DNA of 64,000 bases from Actinomadura barringtoniae (GTDB lineage: Bacteria > Actinomycetota > Actinomycetes > Streptosporangiales > Streptosporangiaceae). Below the pieces are notes generated by a model. That model had not been told where the DNA came from. It did no database searches and saw only the letters and a program-made list of their open reading frames with translations. Both the position numbers and the translations under genes were made by a program. Shown in pieces: positions 14,252-22,761 of this stretch; position 1 is the stretch's first letter, and the number at the start of each line of letters is the position of its first letter. The stretch is from positions 186,001-250,000 of the forward strand of contig NZ_JAGEOJ010000017.1 in NCBI RefSeq assembly GCF_017573505.1, in the 5' to 3' direction.

Positions 14252-15766
14252 TTAGAAGCCGGCGGTGATTTTGGTGAACTCGAAGGTGGGCTGGTCTCGG
14301 TTCACGGACCAGAAGGCCAGGCGGGCCAGGCCCTTGGACTTGGCCCAGTCACGGATCTGGGTCCAGATGGCGGGCGTGGTCTGCTCGCCCTGGTCGGAGG
14401 CGCCGTTCATGCCGGAGATGCCCATGTGGGAGTAGGCGGTGGCGTCGGACCAGCCGAAGGAGGACTTGAGGGAGTTCTTGAGGCCCTCGGAGGCGTTGAC
14501 GGTGTTGCCGTACATGTCGTTACCGCCGCCGAAGTCGAACGGCATGATGGTGAAGACGTCGACGTTGGCCTGGAGGGCGGCGGCGCGCTGGATGAGGCGG
14601 TTGCCCCAGTAGTTCGGGCCGGTGGTGGTGGTGCCGAACGTCAGGATGGTCTGGATGCTCGGGTCGTTCTGCTTGATGATCTTCATGGCGCCGAGGATGC
14701 GGTCCTGGACGGCCTCGGACTCGAACTCGTCGGTGTTCTCGATGTCGATGTCGATCGACTTGAGGCCGTAGGCGTCGATGACCTTGCGGTAGGCGGCGGC
14801 GAGGGAGGTGGAGTCGGGGCAGTTGGGGCCGAGCTTGTTGCCGCTCCAGCCGCCGAACGAGGGGATCACGTCGCCGCCGGCGCCGTGGATCTGGGAGATG
14901 GCCTGGGCGTCGACGCCGCCCTGCAGGGGCCGGCTGCCGTCCCAGGCGGGGTTGCAGCCGCCGCTGGAGAGGATGAACGCCATCGTGAACCAGCGGATGC
15001 CGGTCGAGTTCATGACGGTGACCGGGTTGGGCGGGTCGCCCCAGCCTTCGTAGAGGTAGGGGGCGGCGCGCTTGCTCGCGGGCGGGGGAGTGGTGCAGCC
15101 CGTGGTGGTGCCGCTGACCGAGCCGCTGGCGGGGGATTCGCCTGCGGTGTTGTACGCCTTGACCGTGTAGGTGTGGGACGTGCAGGTGGCCAGGCCGCTG
15201 ATGGTGGCGTTCGTGGCGGTGGTGGTTGCGCGGACTGTGGTGCCTTCGTAGACGCGGTAGCCGGTGACTGTGCCGCTGGACGCGGACCACGAGAGGCTAA
15301 GGGACGTGTCGGTCTTGGCTGTGACGGTGGGGGTGCCGGGTGTGCCGGGGGCTCCGGGTGGTGGTGTCGTTCCGCCGGAGCAGGAGGCGCCGTTCAGGGT
15401 GCAGTTGGTCGGGGCGCCGGAGCCGCTGGCGACGAAGCCGAACGTGACCGAGGCCCCCGCGGCGATGGTCGCGTTGTAGTCGCGGTTGGTGAACGTGGCG
15501 TGCTGGCCCGACTTGGCGAGCAGGGCGTCCCAGTACGTGCCGATGGACGTGCCGGAGGGGACGTCGACCTCGACCTTCCAGCCGTTGATGGCCGAGGTGG
15601 TGCCGTTGGTGATCGTGTACTTGCCCTCGTAACCCGACCCCCAGTCGGAGGTCTTGGTGAACGTGGCGGTCGCCGTGCCGGCCGCGTGCGCGCCGAGCGG
15701 CACGAGCAGGGCGAGGAGGAGCGCGCAGAGCGAGGTGAGGATGATGGAGGGGAGATGTCGTCCCAT
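14252..15766 (-). CDS. Secreted chitinase-like GH18 enzyme with CBM2 and FN3
   Basis: 504 residues. Signal peptide (ALLLALLVPLGAHAA), family-2 carbohydrate-binding module (about 30-130, TKTSDWGSGYEGKYTITNG, Trp residues and Cys pair), Pro/Gly linker, fibronectin-III domain (about 145-235), second linker, then a GH18 catalytic domain with SFGGWSG and KSIDIDIENTDE. The catalytic Glu and two Asp of DxxDxDxE are kept but the first Asp-Gly is Lys-Ser. WSVNRDQP near the end is a usual GH18 strand. It should cut chitin or a related beta-1,4 glycan outside the cell. GGGAG lies before the ATG. A perfect palindrome overlaps its promoter region. Confidence 0.88.
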   Translation of the reverse strand: MGRHLPSIILTSLCALLLALLVPLGAHAAGTATATFTKTSDWGSGYEGKYTITNGTTSAINGWKVEVDVPSGTSIGTYWDALLAKSGQHATFTNRDYNATIAAGASVTFGFVASGSGAPTNCTLNGASCSGGTTPPPGAPGTPGTPTVTAKTDTSLSLSWSASSGTVTGYRVYEGTTVRATTTATNATISGLATCTSHTYTVKAYNTAGESPASGSVSGTTTGCTTPPPASKRAAPYLYEGWGDPPNPVTVMNSTGIRWFTMAFILSSGGCNPAWDGSRPLQGGVDAQAISQIHGAGGDVIPSFGGWSGNKLGPNCPDSTSLAAAYRKVIDAYGLKSIDIDIENTDEFESEAVQDRILGAMKIIKQNDPSIQTILTFGTTTTGPNYWGNRLIQRAAALQANVDVFTIMPFDFGGGNDMYGNTVNASEGLKNSLKSSFGWSDATAYSHMGISGMNGASDQGEQTTPAIWTQIRDWAKSKGLARLAFWSVNRDQPTFEFTKITAGF

Positions 15767-15819
15767 GGTCGCTCCCAGCGAGGAGACGCGGACAGGCTGA
15801 GGTCCCCCGAGGGCGATTT

Positions 15820-15836
15820 ATAGGAAGGTTTCCTAT
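15820..15836. promoter_or_regulatory. Palindromic operator upstream of the GH18 gene
   Basis: ATAGGAA-GGT-TTCCTAT is a perfect 7-bp inverted repeat, 54-70 nt before the GH18 start codon. A TATAAAT-like -10 on the minus strand overlaps it, so a bound protein would block transcription. Similar AGGAAA/TTTCCT palindromes occur before glycan-degradation genes in actinomycetes from memory. The regulator is unknown. Confidence 0.5.
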
Positions 15837-15986
15837 CAATCGACCGTACGTTAACCGTGCCGGTCGGTGGTGGCAATCCCTCCGGTCAAGCCCGCCCGGC
15901 CGGGCCGGCGAACCAGCCCAGCCTGCGGACCGAACCAGTCGAAAATCATCACAATCCGCCGATGGAGCGGGTGTTATGACGGCAAG

Positions 15987-17060
15987 TTATGTCGGCTGCC
16001 TCGTGCCTCGCCGGAAACGACCGGCCAGGGACTCGATCGCCGCGGCCTGATGGCTGCGATGGCCGAACGCGCCCGCGATGCCGCCCGGCAGGAAGAGGAC
16101 GACCACGATGAAGACCACGCCCAGCAGGAACAGCGGCTGCGAGAGCGGCGCGCGGAGCGGGGCGGGCAGGTCGTGCACGAACGACGTCGTGGCGAGGGCG
16201 GTCAGCCGGTCGTCGAGGAAGTGGTAGAGAACGCCGCCCGCGACCACGCCCCAGCGGCTGCCGAGCCCGCCGAGGACCACCATGACCAGCACGGTGAGGC
16301 TGAAGTGCGCGTCGCTGATCTGCTGGGTGGAGCTGCCGATCACCAGGAGATAGGCGACGCCGCACAGCGTCGCCAGCGTTCCGGCGACCGTGAACAGCAG
16401 CAGCCGGACGGGGAACGCGGCGATGCCGAGGACCGTGGCGCGCTGCTCGTTCTCGCGCAGCGCCTTCGCCGCGCGGCCCGGCTCGGACGAGGCGGTCCAG
16501 CGGACCAGGCCGTACACCACGATCAGCAGGCCGAACGACAGCCAGTAGAGGTTGCGGGTGTTCGCGACCCCGACGAAGGCCTGCGGGATCTTCGCGGTGT
16601 CCAGGCCGAGCCCCTCCTCGCCGCCGGTGTAGTCGCCCGGGTCGAGCAGGACGAGCACGGAGGCGGCCTGGGCGAACGACAGCGTCACCATCGCGAACGC
16701 GATCCCCTTCACCCGCAGGCTGAGGGCGCCGACCGCGAGGGAGACGACCACGCCGACGCCCAGCGTGAGCAGCACGGCCGGGATCAAGGACAGGCCGCCG
16801 TGGGTGATCACGATGTTGCAGACGTAGACGCCGAGCGCGAAGTAGAGCGCGTGGCCGAACGAGAGCAGCCCCGCGTGCCCGAACAGCAGGTCGTACGTCA
16901 GCGCCAGTGCCCCGAAGACCAGGCACAACGCCATGAGCTGCAGCGTGCCCGACGTGCTGAACGGCCCGGGAAGCAGGCCCTGCACCCCGACCGGGATGAA
17001 CGGCAGCACCGCGAGCAGGATGAGGACGGCCCCGCCGAGCGCGGCCTTTCTGGTCGTCAT
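15987..17060 (-). CDS. Branched-chain-type ABC importer permease (LivM-like)
   Basis: 357 residues, about ten membrane helices, with the LivM signature region LTYDLLFGHAGLLSFGHALYFALGVY and the cytoplasmic loop SEPGRAAKALRENEQRATVLGI that contacts the ATPase. It ends in an Arg-rich tail (FGHRSHQ...FRRGTRQ). It pairs with the LivH-like permease whose stop overlaps its start by 4 nt. Substrate class is amino acids, amides or small acids. The neighbouring acyl-CoA genes and shared operator suggest a carboxylic-acid substrate here. Confidence 0.87.
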   Translation of the reverse strand: MTTRKAALGGAVLILLAVLPFIPVGVQGLLPGPFSTSGTLQLMALCLVFGALALTYDLLFGHAGLLSFGHALYFALGVYVCNIVITHGGLSLIPAVLLTLGVGVVVSLAVGALSLRVKGIAFAMVTLSFAQAASVLVLLDPGDYTGGEEGLGLDTAKIPQAFVGVANTRNLYWLSFGLLIVVYGLVRWTASSEPGRAAKALRENEQRATVLGIAAFPVRLLLFTVAGTLATLCGVAYLLVIGSSTQQISDAHFSLTVLVMVVLGGLGSRWGVVAGGVLYHFLDDRLTALATTSFVHDLPAPLRAPLSQPLFLLGVVFIVVVLFLPGGIAGAFGHRSHQAAAIESLAGRFRRGTRQPT

Positions 17061-17932
17061 TGGGTCACGCTCCGGAAGAGCCCTGCGGGCCGGGTGAGCA
17101 GCACGAGCGCGAGCAGGGCGAGGACGGACAGGTCCCCGACGCCCGTGGCGTAGTAGTTGAGGAACTGCTGCAGAAGACCGACGATCACCGCCGACACGGC
17201 CGTCCCGACGAGGGAGCCGAGGCCGCCGATGACGATGACGATCAGCGCGAAGATGAACAGCGAGGTGCCGACGCGCGGCTGGACCTGGCCGAAGTACGAA
17301 CCGGCGATCACGCCGCCGAGGCCCGCCGCCGCGCCGCCCAGCGCGAAGACCAGGGTGAACGCGCGCCGCACGTCGATGCCGAGCGCGGTCACCATCGCGC
17401 GGTTCTCGACCCCGGCGCGGATGATCAGGCCGTAGCGGGTGCGCCGCAGGAACGCCATGAGCGCCGCGAGCACCAGGACGGCGACGACGATGGCGAGGAA
17501 GCGGTTGCCGCGGATCGAGCTGCCGGCGATCTTCGCCGTGGAGGTCGCCCAGCCGGGGGAGTGGTAGCCGCGCGGATCGCTGCCGGCGGTCTCCTCCAGC
17601 AGCGCGACGAGCGCGAACGACAGGCCCACGGTCACCAGGAGCTGCGCGTGCTCGTTCCCGTACAGCGGGCGGATCAGCAGTAGCTCGGTGACGACCGCGG
17701 CCGCCGCGCCCGCGAGCGTTCCGGCCAGCAGCATCAGCACGAAGCGGCCGGTGCCGGGCTCGCCGTCGCCCGCGACCAGGTATCCGGCGTACGCGCCGAT
17801 GGTCAGGAAGACGCCGTGCGAGAAGTTCAGGACCCGCATCAGGCCGAACGCCAGCGAGATCCCCGCCGCGATGAGGAAGTAGAGCGCGCCGAGCGCGAGC
17901 CCGGTGATGGTCAGCAGAACGACCGTGCTCAC
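17057..17932 (-). CDS. Branched-chain-type ABC importer permease (LivH-like)
   Basis: 291 residues, hydrophobic throughout. LivH features are FLIAAGISLAFGLMRVLNFSHGVFLTIGAY near the N terminus and the coupling loop TRYGLIIRAGVENRAMVTALGI. It forms the membrane pore with the LivM-like partner. ATGA-type overlaps with both neighbours (17057-17060 and 17929-17932) indicate tight translational coupling in the importer operon. Confidence 0.88.
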   Translation of the reverse strand: MSTVVLLTITGLALGALYFLIAAGISLAFGLMRVLNFSHGVFLTIGAYAGYLVAGDGEPGTGRFVLMLLAGTLAGAAAAVVTELLLIRPLYGNEHAQLLVTVGLSFALVALLEETAGSDPRGYHSPGWATSTAKIAGSSIRGNRFLAIVVAVLVLAALMAFLRRTRYGLIIRAGVENRAMVTALGIDVRRAFTLVFALGGAAAGLGGVIAGSYFGQVQPRVGTSLFIFALIVIVIGGLGSLVGTAVSAVIVGLLQQFLNYYATGVGDLSVLALLALVLLTRPAGLFRSVTQ

Positions 17933-18660
17933 GCGACCGCCCCCTCGGAACGGCCGACGCCCAGCAGCCGCCGCGTCAGCGCCTCGTCGGCGAGCAGTTC
18001 CGCGGCACTGCCGGTATGCACGACCTGGCCGTGGTCGAGGACGATCGCGTCGCGCGCGATGGCCCGGACGATCTGGATGTTCTGCTCGACCAGCACGAGC
18101 GTGGCGACCTCGGCGGCGCGGCGCAGGGCCTCGGCGACCTCGCCGACGACCTTGGGCGCCAGGCCCTTGGTCGGCTCGTCGACCAGCAGCAGCCGGTGGT
18201 CGTTGATCAGTACGCGGGCGAGCGCGACCATCTGCTGCTGCCCGCCCGACAGCGTCCCGGCCTGCTGCCGCGAACGCTTCTTCAGCTCGGGGAACAGCCC
18301 GAAGACGAAGTCGTCGTGTGCGCCGCGTTCACCGAGCTCGGCGAGCCGGAGGTTCTCCTCGACGGTGAGCCCGCCGAACACCTCGCGGTCCTCGGGCACA
18401 TAGCCCACACCGTGCTTCACGATCGAGAACGTGCGCGTGCCGTTGATGGGCGTGCCGTCGAGGCTGATGTCGCCGGTCGCCCGCACGAGCCCCATGATCG
18501 CCTTGAGCGTCGTCGTCTTGCCGACGCCGTTGCGGCCGAGCAGCGCGGTGACGCCGTCGCGGGCGACGCCGAACTCGATGCCCTGCAGGATGTGCGAGCC
18601 GCCGATCCGCACGTGCAGGTCCGCCACCTCGAGCAGTGGGGTGGGAGGAGAGGCCGTCAT
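17929..18660 (-). CDS. Branched-chain-type ABC importer ATPase (LivF-like)
   Basis: 243 residues. Walker A GRNGVGKTT, signature LSGGQQQMVALARVL, Walker B LLLVDEPTKGLAP, and the C-terminal LVEQNIQIVRAIARDAIVLDHGQVVHTG are typical for LivF. It energises uptake together with the LivG-like ATPase encoded just upstream; start and stop codons overlap by 4 nt on each side. Confidence 0.9.
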   Translation of the reverse strand: MTASPPTPLLEVADLHVRIGGSHILQGIEFGVARDGVTALLGRNGVGKTTTLKAIMGLVRATGDISLDGTPINGTRTFSIVKHGVGYVPEDREVFGGLTVEENLRLAELGERGAHDDFVFGLFPELKKRSRQQAGTLSGGQQQMVALARVLINDHRLLLVDEPTKGLAPKVVGEVAEALRRAAEVATLVLVEQNIQIVRAIARDAIVLDHGQVVHTGSAAELLADEALTRRLLGVGRSEGAVA

Positions 18661-19484
18661 AGCGGCTCTCCGAGGTAGGCGGTCTGAACGGTCTCGTTGG
18701 CCATGACCTTCTCCGGGGTGTCGAACGCCAGGAGGCTGCCGTGGTGCATCACCGCGACCCGGTCGGCCAGCCCCAGTACGACGTTCATGTGGTGTTCGAT
18801 CAGCAGCACGGTGCGGTCGGCGCGCAGTTCGCCGATGAGCTCGGTGAGCTCCGGGACGTCCTCCGCGCTCATCCCCGCCATCGGCTCGTCGAGCAGGATC
18901 ACGGCCGGGTCCTGGGCGAGCACGAGGGCGAGCTCCAGCTTGCGCTTGTCGCCGTGCGACAGCGACCCGGCGAGATCGCTCGCACGTGACGCGAGGCCCA
19001 CGCGCTCCAGGCAGTCGTGCGCGACGCCGTCGGCCGCGGAGTCCCGCCCCGCCCGGCGCAGAACGTTCATGACCCCGCCGAGGTGCGTCTTGGCCGCAAG
19101 CCGCACGTTCTCCAGAACGGGCAGTGCGGGGAACACGCTGGAGGCCTGGAAGGTGCGGCCGAGCCCGAGCCTGCCCCGCCTGTGAACGGGATACCGGGTG
19201 ATGTCCCGCTCGCCGAGCCGCACCGTGCCGCCCGTCGGGCGATACACGCCGCTGATGAGGTTGAAGAGCGAGGTCTTGCCCGCTCCGTTCGGCCCGATCA
19301 CCGCCACGAGCTCGCCCTGCCGCGCCGACAGCGAGACGTCCTCGACGATGACGGCCGACCCGATCCGGAACGTCAGTCCCTCGGTCTGAAGCGCGACCGC
19401 GGCCTTCACTCCCGACCCAGCGGCGACGCCGGTGCCGCCGGCGACGCCGGTGTCGCCGGTGTCGGCTGCGCGCGTGCCGGTCAC
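18657..19484 (-). CDS. Branched-chain-type ABC importer ATPase (LivG-like)
   Basis: 275 residues from GTG 19484, whose GTGA overlaps the stop of the binding-protein gene. Walker A GPNGAGKTS, the LivG-typical GLGRTFQASSVFPALPVLENVRLA, signature SLSHGDKRKLELALVLAQ and Walker B ILLDEPMAGMS. An extra Thr/Gly/Ala-rich N-terminal tail of about 28 residues (GTRAADTGDTGVAGGTG) precedes the domain and is unlikely to be structured. The DNA encoding it is a run of imperfect GCC-GGT-type repeats. Confidence 0.88.
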   Translation of the reverse strand: MTGTRAADTGDTGVAGGTGVAAGSGVKAAVALQTEGLTFRIGSAVIVEDVSLSARQGELVAVIGPNGAGKTSLFNLISGVYRPTGGTVRLGERDITRYPVHRRGRLGLGRTFQASSVFPALPVLENVRLAAKTHLGGVMNVLRRAGRDSAADGVAHDCLERVGLASRASDLAGSLSHGDKRKLELALVLAQDPAVILLDEPMAGMSAEDVPELTELIGELRADRTVLLIEHHMNVVLGLADRVAVMHHGSLLAFDTPEKVMANETVQTAYLGEPL

Positions 19485-20650
19485 TTCGCCGCCGACGGCG
19501 CGGTGTCGTTCGGGCCGAGCGCCTTGACCAGCTCGGGCTTCCAGCTCGCTCCGTCCTTGACGAGCTTGGCGACGAGCATCGGCTGGAGCATGGCGTGGTC
19601 GGAGGCGCGGATCTCGAAGTCGCCCTTCGGCCCCGTGAACTTCCAGCCCTCCAGCGCGGTGGTCATCTTCCCGACGTCCGTGCCGCCCTGGCCGACGGCC
19701 CGGTCGATCATCTGGGCGGTGGTGAAGCCGTTGACGCTGATCTGCTCGTTCGGGCCGCCGTTCTTCTTCGCGCCGTCGATGAGCGCGGTGTCCTCGGCGC
19801 TGTTGACCGCGCCGGGGAAGTAGCGCGCGTAGTAGACGATCTTGCCCGCCGAATGGCCGAACGCGGCGTACTCGCCGGTGAGGGGCAGCTCCGCGGTCGC
19901 CTTCGCGCTGTCCAGCACGCCCTGCTCGTCGAGCGCCTGGAACATCTGCGCCTTGCCGGTGCCGGCGAACGCGACGAAGAGCACGTCGGGCCGCGCGGAC
20001 TTGACCTTGATCGCGAACGGCGTGAAGTCCTGCGCGCCCATCGGGACCGAGATCGAGGCGGCGGGCTTGGGCAGGCCCTCCTTCTCCAGGTAGGCGTTCA
20101 GCGTCTGGCCGTAGGTCTGGCCGAACGTGCTGTCCTGGCCCAGCAGCACGACTCGCTTGCCCTTCAGTCCCAGGTAGTTGGCGGTGGTCGCGATCTGCTG
20201 CCAGGTCTGCATGCTGGCCCGGAACGTGTAGTCGTTCGCGCCGGTCAGCTTGTCGGTCGATCCGGACGGGATGAAGACGACCTTGTTCTGCTGGGCGAGC
20301 GGGGCCAGCTGGAGTCCGATGCCCGAGTCGACCGGGCCGACGATGAACTTCGCGCCCTTGCCGATCAGCTCCTTGGCCTGGGAGATCGCCTTGGCCGCGC
20401 CGCCGCCGCTGTCGACGTAGGTGACCTCGACCTTCCGGCCGCCGAGCTTCCCGGTGCCCTTGGTCACGTGGTCGAGACCGGCCTTGAAGCCCGCCGTGAA
20501 CTGCTTGGCGTAGTTGGCGTAGCTTCCGGTCGCCTCCTGGATCACGCCCACCTTGATGGTGTCGTCGGCCGAGGACGCCGTGGAACAGCCGGCGGCGGAG
20601 ACCAGGGTGGCGCCCGTGATCCCCAGGGCCACCGTCGTCGTGAGTCGCAT
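19481..20650 (-). CDS. Lipoprotein substrate-binding protein of the importer
   Basis: 389 residues with a lipobox signal (VSAAGCS, Cys near residue 22) so it is anchored outside the membrane. The mature part is a type-I periplasmic-binding fold of the Leu/Ile/Val-binding class (DDTIKVGVIQEATGSYANYAKQFTAGFKAGLDHV, IVGPVDSGIGLQLAPLAQQ, VLLGQDSTFGQTYGQ). It is the first gene of the five-gene importer operon. Its promoter carries operator A of the FCD regulator, giving a link to the divergent acyl-CoA operon. Substrate not deducible. Confidence 0.88.
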   Translation of the reverse strand: MRLTTTVALGITGATLVSAAGCSTASSADDTIKVGVIQEATGSYANYAKQFTAGFKAGLDHVTKGTGKLGGRKVEVTYVDSGGGAAKAISQAKELIGKGAKFIVGPVDSGIGLQLAPLAQQNKVVFIPSGSTDKLTGANDYTFRASMQTWQQIATTANYLGLKGKRVVLLGQDSTFGQTYGQTLNAYLEKEGLPKPAASISVPMGAQDFTPFAIKVKSARPDVLFVAFAGTGKAQMFQALDEQGVLDSAKATAELPLTGEYAAFGHSAGKIVYYARYFPGAVNSAEDTALIDGAKKNGGPNEQISVNGFTTAQMIDRAVGQGGTDVGKMTTALEGWKFTGPKGDFEIRASDHAMLQPMLVAKLVKDGASWKPELVKALGPNDTAPSAAK

Positions 20651-20667
20651 GTGAACCCCTCATCGGA

Positions 20668-20696
20668 TAGTGCAGGCATCATGCTTCATGCATCAA
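20668..20696 (-). promoter_or_regulatory. Importer promoter with FCD-regulator operator A
   Basis: On the minus strand TTGATG (20696-20691) and CACTAT (20672-20667) lie 18 nt apart. The 19-bp motif ATCATGCTTCATGCATCAA occupies 20678-20696, covering the -35 box and most of the spacer. It differs by one base from the site before the regulator gene itself. Placement implies repression. Confidence 0.6.
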
Positions 20697-20725
20697 ATAG
20701 CCCGCAAGGGTCAGACCTGGATGAG

Positions 20726-20754
20726 TTGACATCTTCATGCATCATGCATGATGT
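20726..20754 (+). promoter_or_regulatory. Acyl-CoA operon promoter with operator B
   Basis: TTGACA (20726-20731) and TGATGT (20749-20754), 17 nt apart. The 19-bp operator, reverse complement ATCATGCATGATGCATGAA, fills 20734-20752, the whole spacer. The expected transcript start near 20760 leaves a short leader before ATG 20783. Confidence 0.62.
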
Positions 20755-20782
20755 TGTCCATGGGTTGACCGAAGGGACACAG

Positions 20783-21616
20783 ATGACCACCGAAGTTGTC
20801 GAGTACGAGCGGCGCGGACGGGTCGCCGTGGTGACGATGAACCGGCCCGACTACCGCAACGCGCAGAACTCCGCGATGACGTACGCGCTGGACGAGGCCT
20901 TCTACCGGGCCGCCGCCGACGACGAGGTCGCGGTGGTCGTGCTCGCGGGCGCCGGTCCGCACTTCTCCGCCGGCCACGACATCGGAACGCCCGGCCGCGA
21001 TGCCGACCAGAGCTTCCAGCGCAAAGCAGGCCTGTGGTGGGACCACGTGGGCAAAACCGGGGGAGAGAGCCGCTTCGCCCGCGAGTCCGAGGTCTACCTG
21101 GGCATGTGCCGCCGCTGGCGCGAGCTGCCCAAGCCCACGATCGCCATGGTGCAGGGCGGCTGCATCGCGGGCGGGCTCATGCTCGCCTGGGTGTGCGACC
21201 TCATCGTGGCCTCCGACGACGCGTTCTTCGCCGATCCCGTCGTACGCATGGGAATCCCGGGCGTCGAGTACTTCGCGCATCCCTGGGTGATGCCGCCCCG
21301 CGTCGCCAAGGAGTTCCTCTACACCGGCGACCGCATGCCCGCGTCCCGCGCGTACGAGCTGGGCTGGGTCAACCGGATCGTGCCGCGCGCGGACCTTGAG
21401 ACCGAGACCCACGTGCTCGCCGAACGCATCGCACGCATGCCCCGCTTCGGCCTGTCCCTCACCAAGAAGGCCGTCAACCAGGCCGAGGACCTGCAGGGCA
21501 TGCACGCCGGGATGGACTCGGTCTTCGGCCTGCACCACCTCGCCCATGCCCACAACGCCGAATCCGGCGGCGACTCGCTCGCCGGTCAGGACGCCAAGAC
21601 GATGAAGGGGAACTGA
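20783..21616 (+). CDS. Enoyl-CoA hydratase/isomerase (crotonase family)
   Basis: 277 residues from ATG 20783. Crotonase motifs are present: VVTMNRPDYRNAQNSAM, the first oxyanion-hole segment AGAGPHFSAGHDIG, and PTIAMVQGGCIAGGLMLAWVCDLIVA. An insertion of about 25 residues (RDADQSFQRKAGLWWDHVGKTGG) follows the first motif, and the acidic residue positions used for hydration are not clear, so isomerase or hydrolase activity is possible. First gene of the acyl-CoA operon; its TGATG overlap couples it to the next dehydrogenase. Confidence 0.85.
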   Translation: MTTEVVEYERRGRVAVVTMNRPDYRNAQNSAMTYALDEAFYRAAADDEVAVVVLAGAGPHFSAGHDIGTPGRDADQSFQRKAGLWWDHVGKTGGESRFARESEVYLGMCRRWRELPKPTIAMVQGGCIAGGLMLAWVCDLIVASDDAFFADPVVRMGIPGVEYFAHPWVMPPRVAKEFLYTGDRMPASRAYELGWVNRIVPRADLETETHVLAERIARMPRFGLSLTKKAVNQAEDLQGMHAGMDSVFGLHHLAHAHNAESGGDSLAGQDAKTMKGN

Positions 21617-22761
21617 TGGACCTCGCCTTCACCAGCACAGAAAAGGCGTTCCGCGCGGAGGTACGCGCCTGGCTGACCGCCAACGGCCCGGGCCGGTTGC
21701 CGTCCATGGACACTCCCGAGGGCTTCAAGCTGCACCAGGAATGGGAGGCGGCGCTGCACGAGGCCGGGCTGGCCGTGGTCACCTGGCCGAAGCGCTATGG
21801 CGGGCGCGGCGCCTCCCTCACCGAGTGGCTGATCTTCGAGGAGGAGTACTACCGGTCCGGCGCCCCGATGCGGGTCAGCCAGAACGGCATCTTCCTGCTC
21901 GCCCCCTCTCTCTTCGAGTACGGCACCGACGAGCAGCGCGACCGTTTCCTGCCCGCGATGGCGCGCGGCGAGCAGATCTGGGCGCAGGGCTGGTCCGAAC
22001 CCGAGGCCGGCAGCGACCTGGCCGGCATCCGCAGCCGCGCCGAACGCGCCGACGGTGGCTGGAGGCTCAGCGGCCAGAAGATCTGGAGCACCCGCGCGAC
22101 CCACGGCCACTGGCTGTTCGGCCTGTTCCGCAGCGAGCCGGGATCCACGCGCCACCGCGGCCTCACCTACTTCCTCGTGCCGCTGGACGCCGAGGGCGTC
22201 ACGGTGCGCGGCATCCGGCAGCTCGACGGCGAGCCGGGCTTCGCCGAGGTGTTCTTCGACGAGGTCTTCGTCCCGGACGAGAACGTGCTGGGCGAGCCCG
22301 GCCAGGGCTGGCAGGTGGCGATGTCCACGACCGGCTCGGAACGCGGCCTCACGCTGCGTTCCCCGGGCCGCTTCCTCGCCGCCGCCGACCGTCTCGTCGA
22401 CCTTGCCCGCGCCACCGCGCCCGGTGAGTCCCTGCGCGCCGACGTCGCGCGGGCCTGGATCGAGGCCGAGGCGTACCGGCTCTACACCTTCCAGACACTG
22501 ACCCGGCTGGAGGCGGGGGAGGCGATCGGCCCCGAGTCCAGCATCAACAAGATCTTCTGGTCCGAGATGGACCTGCGCTTGCACGAGACCGCGCTCCGGC
22601 TGCTCGGCCCCGACGCCGACCTGCCCGGCACGGCCTGGGCGGACGGCTTCCTGTTCGCGCTCGCCGGGCCCATCTACGGCGGAACGAACGAGATCCAGCG
22701 CAACATCATCGCCGAACGCGTCCTGGGCCTGCCGAAGGAACCGAAGGAGAAGACCCGATGA
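21616..22761 (+). CDS. Acyl-CoA dehydrogenase, first of a pair
   Basis: 381 residues, full-length ACAD fold: N-terminal helical domain, FAD-contact strand WAQGWSEPEAGSDLAGI and GWRLSGQKIWSTRATHG, C-terminal helices ending PIYGGTNEIQRNIIAERVLGLP. Oxidises an acyl-CoA to the 2-enoyl-CoA, passing electrons to ETF. A short ACAD is encoded next with a 4-nt overlap; such long-short pairs often form heteromeric enzymes for steroid side chains or branched substrates in actinobacteria. Start overlaps the enoyl-CoA hydratase stop. Confidence 0.87.
   Translation: MDLAFTSTEKAFRAEVRAWLTANGPGRLPSMDTPEGFKLHQEWEAALHEAGLAVVTWPKRYGGRGASLTEWLIFEEEYYRSGAPMRVSQNGIFLLAPSLFEYGTDEQRDRFLPAMARGEQIWAQGWSEPEAGSDLAGIRSRAERADGGWRLSGQKIWSTRATHGHWLFGLFRSEPGSTRHRGLTYFLVPLDAEGVTVRGIRQLDGEPGFAEVFFDEVFVPDENVLGEPGQGWQVAMSTTGSERGLTLRSPGRFLAAADRLVDLARATAPGESLRADVARAWIEAEAYRLYTFQTLTRLEAGEAIGPESSINKIFWSEMDLRLHETALRLLGPDADLPGTAWADGFLFALAGPIYGGTNEIQRNIIAERVLGLPKEPKEKTR

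Noticed and set aside
15890..15910. GC-rich palindrome after livM as terminator
   Set aside because: GCCCGGCCGGGC-type runs are frequent by chance in this composition and the position, about 80 nt beyond the stop on the wrong side of the minus-strand gene, does not fit.
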